From Ga0077530 sp035565975 (GTDB taxonomy: Bacteria; Pseudomonadota; Alphaproteobacteria; Rhizobiales; Hyphomicrobiaceae): 38,800 bases of DNA. The stretch covers positions 1-38,800 of the forward strand of contig DATMRT010000059.1 in the NCBI GenBank assembly GCA_035565975.1. Reading direction: 5' to 3'. Positions 8,321-19,283 of this stretch are shown here, one piece after another (position 1 is the stretch's first letter; the number at the start of each line of letters is the position of its first letter). Below the pieces are notes generated by a model. That model saw only the letters and a program-made list of their open reading frames with translations. It made no database searches and was not told the origin of the DNA. A program made the translations under genes and the position numbers.

Positions 8321-8842
8321 TCAGCTCTTGTCGTTCGGATGGCCCTTACGTGGATCGACTCTGCGCTCGTCAATGCGCTCGAAGTCGCCTTCGATCACAG
8401 GCCCGCCATTCTCGACACCCGGACTGCCCTTGCCGGGGCGACGCCCGTATTCGTGCTCGCTTTCGAAAACCTCGACGTGAATGTCACCGCCGAACATGCC
8501 GGCCGCGAGCCGCGTGGCTACGAAATGGCGCACGGGTGGTATCAACAGCAGAATGCCGAGCGTATCGGTGATCAGGCCCGGCATGATCAGGAACACGCCG
8601 GCCATGACGGTCATAGCGCCTTCCATCATGGCGCCGACCGGCGGCTCGCCGCGCATGATGGCTTCCTGGGTGCGCCACATCATCGTGAGACCCTGGCGCT
8701 GCAGGACGCCCATCCCGGCGACGGCGGTGCCAATGACGACGGCAAGCGTCACCCATACGCCCGCCCATTGCCCGAACTTCACCAGCAGGGCGATCTCGAG
8801 GAGCGGCAATACCGTCAGCAGCACGAAGAATGCCAGGCGCAT
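8321..8842 (-). CDS. FxsA family membrane protein
   Basis: A 173-residue FxsA-family cytoplasmic membrane protein. E. coli FxsA (158 residues) is known for relieving phage T7 exclusion by the F plasmid when overexpressed; its normal role is unknown. The conserved features are the N-terminal helix LLEIALLVKFGQWAG, the second helix with GTAVAGMGVLQRQGL, the GEPPVGAMMEGAM loop, and MPGLITDTLGILLLIPPVR. The C-terminal 45 residues are charged and likely disordered. The ATG at 8842 was chosen because family similarity begins there; the ribosome binding site is poor. It diverges from the Tim44-domain gene, a pairing often seen in alphaproteobacteria. Confidence 0.9.
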   Translation of the reverse strand: MRLAFFVLLTVLPLLEIALLVKFGQWAGVWVTLAVVIGTAVAGMGVLQRQGLTMMWRTQEAIMRGEPPVGAMMEGAMTVMAGVFLIMPGLITDTLGILLLIPPVRHFVATRLAAGMFGGDIHVEVFESEHEYGRRPGKGSPGVENGGPVIEGDFERIDERRVDPRKGHPNDKS

Positions 8843-9092
8843 AGGCGATCCAGTCCGGATTTCGGGCTGCGTATGGCCGGAATGAGGCGCCGTCAGGCCT
8901 CGCATTCCGGTTGGCTTCACCCCATGAATGCCGTAAGTTCGGCCATAATACCAGCGGCGGCGGTTCCGTACGGTCCTTGAGCGCCCTGCAGGAATGCAGG
9001 TAGAGGCCTGGACCGGAGGCTTGGTTATTCCTACATCATAAGACTGCGGCCGATGCTGGCGAGAGGCCTATCTTTGGAAAGCGGCTGACCTT

Positions 9093-9833
9093 ATGGACGG
9101 TAAGATCGACATCTTCACCATCATGTTCCTTGTCCTGGCGGTGGTGATCATCCTGAAGCTCAGGAGCGTCCTCGGCCGGCGAACGAGCGACGACGAGGCA
9201 CGGATCGATCGCAATCGGCAGCGCGCCCTGGAGCGGGCCCAGGCTTCGACCAAGAACGGGGCGGGCGACAAGGTCGTGGCCCTTCCCCGCCGGGATCGTC
9301 CCGAGCAGGCGGCGGAGGCACCGACGGCGGCCAGTGCCGCTGCGGAAGAGCGCGTCCGCGGCTTTGCCGGCGGTGACCGCAATCTCGAGGACGGCCTTCT
9401 CACGATCGTGCGCGCCGATCGCAGCTTCGATCCCGAGGGTTTCCTCAAGGGTGCGCGCCAAGCCTACGAGATGATCGTCACGGCCTTTGCCGAGGGCAAC
9501 CGTAAGGCATTGCGCTCGCTGTTGAGCAAGGAGGTCTTCGACGGCTTCTCAGGTGCCATCAGCGACCGCGAGGCGCGGGGCGAGATCATCGACCAGAGCT
9601 TTGTCGGCATCAACAAGGCCGATCTGCTGGAAGCCGAACTCAAGAACGGCACGGCCCACGTGACCGTCAAGTTCGTCAGCGAGCTCATCTCCGCGACGCG
9701 CGACCGGGCGGGTGCCGTCATTTCCGGGGATACGAAGAAGATCAAGGAAGTAGTGGATATCTGGACGTTCGCCCGCGAGGTCGCGTCGCGCGACCCGAAC
9801 TGGCGCCTCATTGCAACGCAGGCGCCGAGCTGA
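9093..9833 (+). CDS. Tim44/TimA-family adaptor protein
   Basis: A 246-residue protein with one N-terminal membrane anchor (about 5-24, IFTIMFLVLAVVIILKL), a low-complexity linker rich in Arg, Ala and Glu, and a C-terminal Tim44-like domain from about residue 110 (FLKGARQAYEMIVTAFAEGN onward). Bacterial TimA is the alphaproteobacterial relative of mitochondrial Tim44. It is thought to act at the inner membrane, with the domain facing the cytoplasm. The ATG is the first codon that leaves the anchor intact. It leads the mltA and smr genes on the same strand, a conserved order in this class. Confidence 0.92.
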   Translation: MDGKIDIFTIMFLVLAVVIILKLRSVLGRRTSDDEARIDRNRQRALERAQASTKNGAGDKVVALPRRDRPEQAAEAPTAASAAAEERVRGFAGGDRNLEDGLLTIVRADRSFDPEGFLKGARQAYEMIVTAFAEGNRKALRSLLSKEVFDGFSGAISDREARGEIIDQSFVGINKADLLEAELKNGTAHVTVKFVSELISATRDRAGAVISGDTKKIKEVVDIWTFAREVASRDPNWRLIATQAPS

Positions 9834-9898
9834 GCTTCTAGTCTGCTGCAGGGCAGCCGACGCTTACGAGGGGGTAGCGTAGCGAAGCGAGGGGCCTC

Positions 9899-11197
9899 GT
9901 GCATCAGCCGGACGCCTGCGCTGAGCGCTCAGCTTGGAGGCGACGCCGCGCGAGCTCTGTTCTGGGTGCCGTGCTGGGTACCATCCTCGCCATCAGTTCA
10001 AACACATCCAACGGGAGCGCCGAAGTGCCGCGCGGAGCACCAGTCGTCCACACGGGAGCCGCCGGCCCGGTGCGCTTCGAGCCGGTAGGCTTTACCGATC
10101 TTCCCGGCTGGGAAAGCGACGATCACCTCGCGGCCCTCAAGGCCTTCCGCATCTCGTGCCCGCGTATCAAGGCCGCCGCCGCCGCACGGGCGGGGAACAG
10201 CGCCATCGCCGTGCCCGCTCCGCTGCTCGCGGCCTGCGACAAAGCAGCCGCGATCCCTGAGCCGGTCACCCGAGCGGCCGCCCGCGCCTTCTTCGAAACC
10301 GAGTTCACGCCGCATCGCGTCGTCCATGCCGCCGATCAGGGCCTGCTGACCGGCTACTACGAGCCGGTGCTCGACGGCTCGCGCATCAAGGACGATCGTT
10401 TCGCGACCCCGATCTACCGGCGCCCGCCGGATCTCGTGAACCTCGTCCATGAGGCTGAGCGCGGCGCCAAGGCGAACCAGCTCACGCACGCGCGCAAGAC
10501 GGCAACCGGCACCGAACCCTATGCGACGCGCGCCGAGATCGAAGCGGGCGCCCTTGCGGGCCAGGATCTCGAGCTCCTCTTTCTCGCCGATCCGGTCGAC
10601 ACCTTCTTCATGCACATTCAGGGCTCGGGCCGAATCCGCCTCACGGACGGCACGAGCGTTCGTGTGCATTACGACGGCAAGAACGGGCATCCCTACACAT
10701 CGATCGGCCGCTACCTGATCGACACCGGAACGCTCGCCGCCGACAAGATCACGCTTGGCGCTCTTCGCCAATGGCTCCGCACGGACCCCGAGCGTGGGCG
10801 TCATGTGATGCACCAGAATGCGTCCTTCGTATTCTTCCGCGAGTTGCAGGGCGACGAGGCACAGGGGCCGCTCGGCGTACTCTCGATCCCGCTGGTCGCC
10901 GGGCGCAGCCTCGCCGTCGACGCCGGCACGCACGCGATCGGTACGCCGGTGTACGTCTCATCGCCCGCGCTCACACACGCCTCGCGCACGAAAAAGGAGG
11001 GCGGCTTCCATCGCCTGATGATTGCGCACGACGTGGGCTCCGCGATTCGTGGACCGGAGCGCGGCGATATCTACTTCGGATCGGGCGACAAGGCGGGAAA
11101 GCTTGCCGGCGTCACCAAGCATCCGGGCAACTTCTTCGTGCTGCTACCGAAGACCGAACCGCCGACAACAGGCGGACCGCGCCAGGCCCGGCAATGA
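9899..11197 (+). CDS. mltA: Membrane-bound lytic murein transglycosylase A
   Basis: A 432-residue peptidoglycan lytic transglycosylase that cleaves the MurNAc-GlcNAc bond to form 1,6-anhydro-MurNAc. The MltA barrel covers roughly 100-340 (LLTGYYEPVLDGS, TPIYRRPPDLV, FFMHIQGSGRI). The 3D domain follows, with AHDVGSAIRG at about 376-385 and the expected catalytic Asp in RGDIYFGSG near 390. A short hydrophobic segment near residues 20-34 could be a signal peptide or anchor; no clear lipobox is seen. The start is a GTG preceded by GAGGGG. It follows the Tim44 gene by 65 bases and overlaps the smr gene start by four bases. Confidence 0.93.
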   Translation: MHQPDACAERSAWRRRRASSVLGAVLGTILAISSNTSNGSAEVPRGAPVVHTGAAGPVRFEPVGFTDLPGWESDDHLAALKAFRISCPRIKAAAAARAGNSAIAVPAPLLAACDKAAAIPEPVTRAAARAFFETEFTPHRVVHAADQGLLTGYYEPVLDGSRIKDDRFATPIYRRPPDLVNLVHEAERGAKANQLTHARKTATGTEPYATRAEIEAGALAGQDLELLFLADPVDTFFMHIQGSGRIRLTDGTSVRVHYDGKNGHPYTSIGRYLIDTGTLAADKITLGALRQWLRTDPERGRHVMHQNASFVFFRELQGDEAQGPLGVLSIPLVAGRSLAVDAGTHAIGTPVYVSSPALTHASRTKKEGGFHRLMIAHDVGSAIRGPERGDIYFGSGDKAGKLAGVTKHPGNFFVLLPKTEPPTTGGPRQARQ

Positions 11198-11865
11198 GCA
11201 AACGGCCGCCGCACGGCCGTGATGCAGATACCGGCCCCGACAAGCGCAGGACAGCAAAAGCCGGATCCTCGCCCGAGGATCTCGCGCTTTGGCATCACAC
11301 AACGCGCTCGGTATTGCCGCTGAAGAAGGCCAAGGCGCGCGTGCCGGAAGTCGGCGCGCCAGGCGAGGTAAAGTCGAGGCCAAGCCCGGCGCCCGTGAAG
11401 GCTCCATCGCCGCGATTGGAGGCGCGCAAAGAGCCGTCGAGAACCACGCGGCCGGCTGCGACGCCACGCGACGCACGACCGAACGCCCCGCCTCCACTCG
11501 TACCCATCGAGCGACGCAAGGCCCGACGCATTGCCCGCGGCCATGTCGAGATCGACGCGCGCCTCGACTTGCACGGCCTGCGCCAAGCCGATGCCGAGCG
11601 GCGCCTGCGCACGTTCCTTATGCGAGCACGTGCCGACGGCTTACGTACGGTCCTCGTCATCACCGGGAAAGGCGGCGCGCGCGATAGCGAGAGCGGCTTC
11701 GCTTCATCCGATCGCAGCGAACGCGGCGTTCTCAGACGCAGCGTGCCCCTGTGGCTCGAAGCACCGGAGTTGCGCGATTGCGTTGCCGGTATCGCACCAG
11801 CCCACATTCGCCACGGCGGCAGTGGCGCGCTCTACATCCATCTGCGCAAGGTGCGCGGTCGCTGA
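11194..11865 (+). CDS. Smr/MutS2-domain protein
   Basis: A 223-residue protein with a disordered, Pro/Arg-rich N-terminal half (about 1-115) and a C-terminal Smr domain. The Smr motifs are LDLHGL at 124-129, TGKG at 157-160 and HGGSGALYIHLRK at 207-219. Stand-alone Smr domains have nicking or RNA endonuclease activity in characterised members such as YdaL and SmrB; which applies here is unknown. The ATG overlaps the mltA stop as ATGA, indicating translational coupling. It converges on the PrpB-like gene with only nine bases between the stops. Confidence 0.92.
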   Translation: MSKRPPHGRDADTGPDKRRTAKAGSSPEDLALWHHTTRSVLPLKKAKARVPEVGAPGEVKSRPSPAPVKAPSPRLEARKEPSRTTRPAATPRDARPNAPPPLVPIERRKARRIARGHVEIDARLDLHGLRQADAERRLRTFLMRARADGLRTVLVITGKGGARDSESGFASSDRSERGVLRRSVPLWLEAPELRDCVAGIAPAHIRHGGSGALYIHLRKVRGR

Positions 11866-11874
11866 CCCCGAACC

Positions 11875-12789
11875 TCAGTCCGGCTGATCCGGAACGACGC
11901 TGCGCACGATAGAGGCATCGAGCGCCTCGTAGTCGTGATAGCCGATGAGCTCGTAGAGGCGCTTGCGCGTCTGCATCCGGTCGAGCTGCGGCGCCGTCGT
12001 GCCGTCGCGCGCGAGCGCGGCGAAGAACGCCTCCATGGCGTGTGCGGCAATGCGTAGCGAGGACACGGGCCAGATGACGATGCGCACACCAGCCGCCTCG
12101 AGCTTTGCCGCGTCGATCAGCGGCGTGCGGCCGAACTCGGTCATGTTGATCATCGTCGGCACCGGAACCGCCGCCGCGAAAGCCTGGATCTGCTCGAGGC
12201 TGGTCAGGGCATCGGGGAATACGACGTCGGCGCCGGCCGCCGCATAGGCACGCGCCCGCGCAATGGCCCCTTGCAGGCCCTCGGATGCCGCCGCGTCGGT
12301 GCGCGCGATGATGGTGAGATGGCGCCGCGCCTTGCGCGCTGCCGCGACCTTGGCCGCCATCTGCTCGGTTGGGACCAGCGACTTGTCATTGAGGTGGCCG
12401 CACTTCTTCGGCAGGATCTGGTCCTCGATGTGGACGGCGGCGGCGCCGGCATCCTCGAGCTCGCGCACGAGCCGCATGGCATTCAGCGCTTCGCCATAGC
12501 CCGTATCGCCATCGACGATCAGCGGCAGGCCCGTCGCGCGTGCGATCGACCGGACGGTGCCTGTCAGCTCTTCCATGGTGAGCACGCCCAGGTCTGGCAA
12601 CCCGCGGCTCGCGGTCACCGCGGCACCCGACACGTACAGCACGTCGAAGCCGGCATCGCGCGCGATCAGCCCGGCCATGGCATCGTGCGCGCCCGGTGCC
12701 CGCACGATCCCGCCCCCGGCAAGACACTGCCGGAACCGCTCGCCCATGCGCTCTGCGGTGCCGCCTTGCGGCTCGAGCCACGTCGTCAT
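11875..12789 (-). CDS. Isocitrate lyase/PEP mutase superfamily protein (PrpB-like)
   Basis: A 304-residue TIM-barrel enzyme of the isocitrate lyase/phosphoenolpyruvate mutase superfamily. It has the metal-binding DGDTGYG (93-99), the IED segment (121-123), and the KKCGH active-site loop (128-132) that marks carbon-carbon lyases such as 2-methylisocitrate lyase. Length and the C-terminal YHDYEALD segment also fit methylisocitrate lyase. No methylcitrate synthase (prpC) or dehydratase (prpD) is nearby, so an oxaloacetate decarboxylase-type or other 2,3-dialkylmalate-type lyase remains possible. The ATG is preceded by GGAGG eight bases upstream. It lies downstream of an inverted REP pair that separates it from the phosphoesterase gene. 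Confidence 0.85.
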   Translation of the reverse strand: MTTWLEPQGGTAERMGERFRQCLAGGGIVRAPGAHDAMAGLIARDAGFDVLYVSGAAVTASRGLPDLGVLTMEELTGTVRSIARATGLPLIVDGDTGYGEALNAMRLVRELEDAGAAAVHIEDQILPKKCGHLNDKSLVPTEQMAAKVAAARKARRHLTIIARTDAAASEGLQGAIARARAYAAAGADVVFPDALTSLEQIQAFAAAVPVPTMINMTEFGRTPLIDAAKLEAAGVRIVIWPVSSLRIAAHAMEAFFAALARDGTTAPQLDRMQTRKRLYELIGYHDYEALDASIVRSVVPDQPD

Positions 12790-12807
12790 CTGGAGATCCT
12801 CCGTTTT

Positions 12808-12925
12808 CCCCTTCTCCCCGTCCTTACGGGGAGAAGGTCGGGATGAGGGGCGGGAGCTTGTTCGACGTTCGCGTGTGCCGCCGCCCCTCACCCTAGCCCT
12901 CTCCCCGCAAGGGCGGGGAGAAGGG
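12808..12925. repeat. Inverted pair of REP-like palindromic elements
   Basis: Two copies of a ~45-base GC-rich element face each other (12808-12853 and 12882-12925, spacer 28 bases). Each contains its own hairpin: a perfect 11-bp stem at 12810-12820/12827-12837 with loop TCCTTA, and a 7-bp core stem at 12901-12907/12914-12920 with loop CAAGGG. Both carry the GGGTGAGGGGCGG-like flank that is widespread in intergenic regions of proteobacteria. The pair forms a BIME-like unit between the end of the phosphoesterase gene and the start of the PrpB-like gene, where it could stop transcription or protect the upstream mRNA. Confidence 0.85.
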
Positions 12926-12934
12926 ATGGTCACA

Positions 12935-15199
12935 CTAGGGCTGATACTCGGAAACCGAGTAGATGACGATCGGCTCCTCGATGAGCTTGACATCGAGCGG
13001 TCGTGTCGCGACGAGCTGCGGGTTGTGCGGCGGAGGTGTCTTGTCCCGCGGCGGCGCCATCCAGAAGCTGCGCGGCGGCGTGCTGTCGAGGCCGATCGGA
13101 TAGATGGTAACCTTGTCAGGCTCGAACTTCATGCGCAGGAAGTTGCGATAGTCGCCGATGCGCAACGCTGCGAAGGCATCCTCGGTGTGCATGCGCATGA
13201 GACAGCCCGCGAGCACCCAATAGAGCCCCCAGAGGGTCGCTCCGATGAACCCGCCGATGAAGATCATCTCGAGCGGGTACATGACAAAACCCACGATCTG
13301 GCGGATCTCCTTGTAGGGCAGTCCCCCGGTTTCTTCCGCCGGCTCCAGCGCTTCCGTTATCGGCCTCAGCGGCGGCAGCTCGCGATTGCGTGGATAGGGG
13401 ACAGGTCGCCCCGAACGGCGCGCGATATCCTCGCGCTCGATGATCTGCCGCTGCTCGATGGCCTGACGCGTGATCGGCTCGAGCGTCTCGGTGATGACGT
13501 CGCGCACGATATCCGGCTGCTGCTCGCGATCCTGCCAGATCTTGTCGACCTGGGCCTTGATGGTCGGCGTGATCTCGTTGTGGAACAGCACCAGCGCGAG
13601 GCCGAGCGCGAACATTGCGAAGGTGTGGACAAGAAAGTGAGCCGATCCGACGACGAGCTTGACCAGATAATGCTTCCACCTCGGTCGCTCGACGGAGTCG
13701 ACATACGAGCACAGGAGTATCCATAGGCCGCCCATCATGGCGACGAGCCCTATGGATACGAGCAAGGCTTGAATGAGGTAGAGCGGCATGTAGGCGACGA
13801 GTCCCCAGTAGGTCTCGGGCGTCACGACGTCGATCTGACCATTCGAAATGTTATGTTGGCCGGCCACCGAATAGAATTGCCAGGTGATCATCCAGTAGAT
13901 GAAGCCGATGCCCACACCGAAGAAGTAGTTCGTGAAGGGGAAAAACAATCCCTTGAGGCTGAGCAGGAAGCTCGTCGTCTTGCTCGGATAGACCTTAGCC
14001 GTACGCTCCTGTGCGCGCTTACGACGCGCTTCGCGCCGTGAAGGCTTCTGCGACGCATCCGCTGTGTCCGCAATCTTCGGCGTGTTGTTCTTGAGGCGGA
14101 GGTCATGACGCTCGGACGTTACGCCGGCCTCCGGCTGGAACTTGGTCTCGAGGCCTTCAGGTACGGTCACGTTCGGATTAGGCCAGGTGATGGAAATCTC
14201 GTTCTTCAGCGTGTGCGTCGGGTGGAGGAACGACCCGCCGCCGCCGGCTGTGAAGAGGTGCACGTCGATCCCGGGTGCGTAGTAGCGGTTGTAGTGGTGC
14301 CAGTCGCCGGCGATCACCGCCGAGATCTTGATGCCGCGCCGCCGCGCGATCGACGTTATCTTGAAGAAATTGCTGTCCTCGTCGAAGCCCTGATCCTCGG
14401 CGATCATCCAGGTCGGCTGGGCAATGCAGATGATCAAATTGTCGCCCGGCCCCATGAGACCGGCGATCGCCTCGAAGTAGTTGACCTGAGAGATGTCGAG
14501 ATACTGCGAGAACTGGATATCGCAGCCCCAGATCCACCAGCGGTAAGGCAGCTCGATGGCCCAATAGCTGCGGTGCTGTTTGCACTGCCAGCCGCCGATC
14601 TTGTTGCCGTTCTGCTGGGACATGCGGTCGCGCGCCGAGCAGAAGAGGCTGTCGAAGGCGGAGAGGCCGTCGTACCAGTCGTGATTGCCGGGAATGGCAA
14701 AGAGCTTTCGCTCGGCGACCGGCACGTGATAGGCCCAATCGTACGGTGTCTGCAGGCGCAGCTTGTATTCCTCGCGCGTCGCCTGGGGATAGCACTGGTC
14801 GCCGCCCATGATGAGGATCGAGCCGGCAGTCAGTGGCTCCTCGACGCCGTTGACCCTGAGCTGGGACTGCGCGAGCAGGTAGGCCGTCGTATAGGTCTGG
14901 TCGAAGCCGTCGCCGATGTCCGCGATGTAGTCGATCCAGAAGGCGCCGTTCTCGCCGAGTGCCACGCGCCGCTCGGGATCGTCGCTGCGGATGTCCGAGT
15001 AGTTGTAGCGGTTGATGATCGTCTCGACCGGCGCCACGTCCGTCGCCGCCTGGATGAGGCGCTGATCGGCGTACTGTCCGAATACCGACGAGATGATCGT
15101 GCGCATGCCAACGCGCGCGAGGAGCTGCGGCTCGTACCAGCCGACGAGCCCGGGCATCTCGCCGCTGTTGAGCTTTTCAATAGGAGTCTTTTCAACCAT
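12935..15199 (-). CDS. Metallophosphoesterase fused to a C-terminal membrane domain
   Basis: A 754-residue protein of unknown substrate. The N-terminal ~340 residues form a calcineurin-like phosphoesterase: DIGDGFD (94-100), GGDQCYP (132-138), GNHDWYDG (171-178), GDWHHYN (298-304) and HLFTAGGGGSFLHPTH (314-329). The first motif is D-x-G where many relatives have D-x-H. A basic linker (about 385-405) leads to four or so hydrophobic segments, then a cytoplasmic-looking stretch and a last membrane pair, ending in RIGDYRNFLRMKFEPDKVTIYPIGLD. Related large proteins occur in actinobacteria as far as I recall. The ATG at 15199 has a G-rich leader and starts the conserved region. It lies 104 bases downstream of the peptide transporter operon on the same strand. 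Confidence 0.85.
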   Translation of the reverse strand: MVEKTPIEKLNSGEMPGLVGWYEPQLLARVGMRTIISSVFGQYADQRLIQAATDVAPVETIINRYNYSDIRSDDPERRVALGENGAFWIDYIADIGDGFDQTYTTAYLLAQSQLRVNGVEEPLTAGSILIMGGDQCYPQATREEYKLRLQTPYDWAYHVPVAERKLFAIPGNHDWYDGLSAFDSLFCSARDRMSQQNGNKIGGWQCKQHRSYWAIELPYRWWIWGCDIQFSQYLDISQVNYFEAIAGLMGPGDNLIICIAQPTWMIAEDQGFDEDSNFFKITSIARRRGIKISAVIAGDWHHYNRYYAPGIDVHLFTAGGGGSFLHPTHTLKNEISITWPNPNVTVPEGLETKFQPEAGVTSERHDLRLKNNTPKIADTADASQKPSRREARRKRAQERTAKVYPSKTTSFLLSLKGLFFPFTNYFFGVGIGFIYWMITWQFYSVAGQHNISNGQIDVVTPETYWGLVAYMPLYLIQALLVSIGLVAMMGGLWILLCSYVDSVERPRWKHYLVKLVVGSAHFLVHTFAMFALGLALVLFHNEITPTIKAQVDKIWQDREQQPDIVRDVITETLEPITRQAIEQRQIIEREDIARRSGRPVPYPRNRELPPLRPITEALEPAEETGGLPYKEIRQIVGFVMYPLEMIFIGGFIGATLWGLYWVLAGCLMRMHTEDAFAALRIGDYRNFLRMKFEPDKVTIYPIGLDSTPPRSFWMAPPRDKTPPPHNPQLVATRPLDVKLIEEPIVIYSVSEYQP

Positions 15200-15303
15200 C
15201 CCACCCCCCGACGAAACAGGCACATGAACGCGTCGAGCGGCCGGACTCGCGCCGGCTCGCACCGCGGAGCCCCACCCCGCAGCCGCCTGGGAAGCATAGC
15301 ACC

Positions 15304-17314
<2,011 letters not shown>

Positions 17315-17318
<4 letters not shown>

Positions 17319-18241
17319 TTGCTGAGCCTCGGATTGAGTACGTCGCGGAGCTGATCGCCGACCAGATTGATCACGACGATCGTCAAGAGCAGCACGAGGC
17401 CGGGAAAGAAGCTGATCCAGTAGTCGCCCGAGAGCATGTACTGGAAGCCGTTCGAGATGAGGAGACCGAGCGAGGGCTCGGTCTGCGGCAAACCGACTCC
17501 GAGGAAGGAGAGCGTGGCTTCGAGTGAGATCGCGTGCGCCGTCTGCACGGTGACGACGACGATCAGCGGCGGCAGGCAATTCGGCAGGATGTGGCGGAAG
17601 AGAATGCGGCCGTTCGACAGTCCGAGGCAGCGGGCGGCTTCCACATACTCCTTGCGGCTCTCGACGAGCGCGGAGCCGCGCACGGTGCGCGCGTAGTAGG
17701 CCCACTGCACGGTGACGAGCGCGATGATGATCTTGTCGACGCCCTTGCCGAGAATCGCGATCAGCATGAGCGCGACGAGGATCGCGGGAAACGAGAGCTG
17801 GAGGTCGACGATGCGCATGATCAGGCTCTCGGTGCGCCCGCCGACATAGGCCGCGACAAGACCGATGGCTGCGCCGAGCGCCATGGCAATCAGGCCGGAC
17901 ATGACGCCCACGGCGAGCGAAATACGCAGGCCGTAAAGCATCGCGCTGACAAGATCGCGCCCAGCGCCGTCGGTGCCGAGCCAATGCGTATACTTGCCGT
18001 TCGAACTCGGCGTGCCGGGCGGCAGGCGACTATCGAGGATGTCCACCTGGGCAAGATCATAAGGATCCTGCGGGACGATCCACGGCGCGATCAATGCCAG
18101 GAGCGCGGTGACGACGAGCAGAATGAGGGCGATCGTCGCGAGACGGCTCTCGGTGAAGTCTGCGACGAACCTCTGGAAGGGCGTCTGAGCCGCCGGACGT
18201 GAGGCGGGGCCAGGCACGGTGCCGGCATCGGTCACGCTCAT
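17315..18241 (-). CDS. Peptide ABC transporter permease (DppC/OppC type)
   Basis: A 308-residue inner-membrane permease. It has the N-terminal OppC-type segment with a first helix (about 35-57), the periplasmic stretch with HWLGTDGAGRDL, and the binding-protein-dependent transport domain with the EAA-type loop EYVEAARCLGLSNGRILFRHILPN that contacts the ATPases. Five or six helices are visible. The ATG at 18241 overlaps the DppB-type stop by four bases. Its C terminus overlaps the next ATPase gene in the same way, so the operon is tightly coupled. Confidence 0.93.
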
Positions 18242-19215
18242 GCGGATTTCTCCCCGATGCGTACGCGTGGATCCAGGATCGAATAGAGAATATCGACCAC
18301 AAGATTGATGATCACGAACAGCATCACGATCATGATGAGATAGGCGACGATCACAGGGCGGTCGAGCGTCTGGATCGAATCGATCAGCAGCTTTCCCATG
18401 CCCGGCCACGCGAAGATCGTCTCTGTGACGACCGAGAAGGCGATGAGATTGCCGAACTCGAGGCCGAGAACCGTCACTACCGGGATCATGATGTTCTTCA
18501 AAAGATGCACGCCGATGATGCGGCCCGTCGGCAGCCCCTTGGCTCGGGCGAACTTGATGTAGTCCTGGTGGATCGCTTCGCGCGTGCCCGCGCGCGTCAG
18601 CCGGATCACGAGGCTGATCTTGAGCAGCGCAAGATTCAGTGCAGGCATAGCCACGTGGCGCAGGCCGTCGATGGTGAAAAGACTGGACGTAATCCCGAGG
18701 AAGGTTGCGGTGGGGCCTCGTCCCGTCGAAGGCAGCCAGCCGAGCATGACCGCGAACACCATGATCATCATGATACCGACCCAGAAGGTCGGCAGGGAAA
18801 AGCCGAGAATGGACGTCGCCATGATGGACTTGGAGACGAGGCCATTTGGCCTCAGGCCCGCGTAGAGGCCGAGAGGAATTCCGAGGAAGATCGACATCAG
18901 CGTCGCGGCGATGGCGATTTCCAGCGTCGCCGGCATTCGCTCGACGATAAGCTTGAGCGCCGACGTACCGTGCACGAAGGACGTGCCGAGGTCACCGGTC
19001 AGAGCACCTTTGAGGAACCGGAAATACTGGACCCAGATCGGCTGATCGAGACCGAAGCGCTGGATGGTGCGCTCGATCTCGGCCTGATCGGCTTGGGGGT
19101 CGATCAGCAGATAGACGGGATCGCCGACGACATGCAGGCCGAGGAAGACGATAACCGACATCGCCAATACGACAGCGGCGCTCTGCATGAGGCGTCGAAT
19201 GATGTAGGCGGTCAA
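18238..19215 (-). CDS. Peptide ABC transporter permease (DppB/OppB type)
   Basis: A 325-residue permease with the classic DppB N terminus (TAYIIRRLMQSAAVV), a first helix, the LGTSF motif before the transport domain, and the loop REAIHQDYIKFARAKGLP that docks to the ATPases. I place the start at the TTG at 19213-19215 because GGAGG lies exactly five bases upstream and family similarity begins there. An in-frame ATG at 19251 would add 12 basic residues and swallow this ribosome binding site. The gene follows the substrate-binding protein gene in the same direction and overlaps the DppC-type gene by four bases. Confidence 0.9.
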   Translation of the reverse strand: MTAYIIRRLMQSAAVVLAMSVIVFLGLHVVGDPVYLLIDPQADQAEIERTIQRFGLDQPIWVQYFRFLKGALTGDLGTSFVHGTSALKLIVERMPATLEIAIAATLMSIFLGIPLGLYAGLRPNGLVSKSIMATSILGFSLPTFWVGIMMIMVFAVMLGWLPSTGRGPTATFLGITSSLFTIDGLRHVAMPALNLALLKISLVIRLTRAGTREAIHQDYIKFARAKGLPTGRIIGVHLLKNIMIPVVTVLGLEFGNLIAFSVVTETIFAWPGMGKLLIDSIQTLDRPVIVAYLIMIVMLFVIINLVVDILYSILDPRVRIGEKSA

Positions 19216-19283
19216 GCGCGCCTCCGAATGGAATCGGAACCGCCCCCGCATAGCAGCGAGGGCGGCCTTCGCGAAGGGAGTGT

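Noticed and set aside
12808..12925. The paired repeats considered as a CRISPR array
   Set aside because: There are only two copies, in opposite orientation, each an internal palindrome, and no cas genes.
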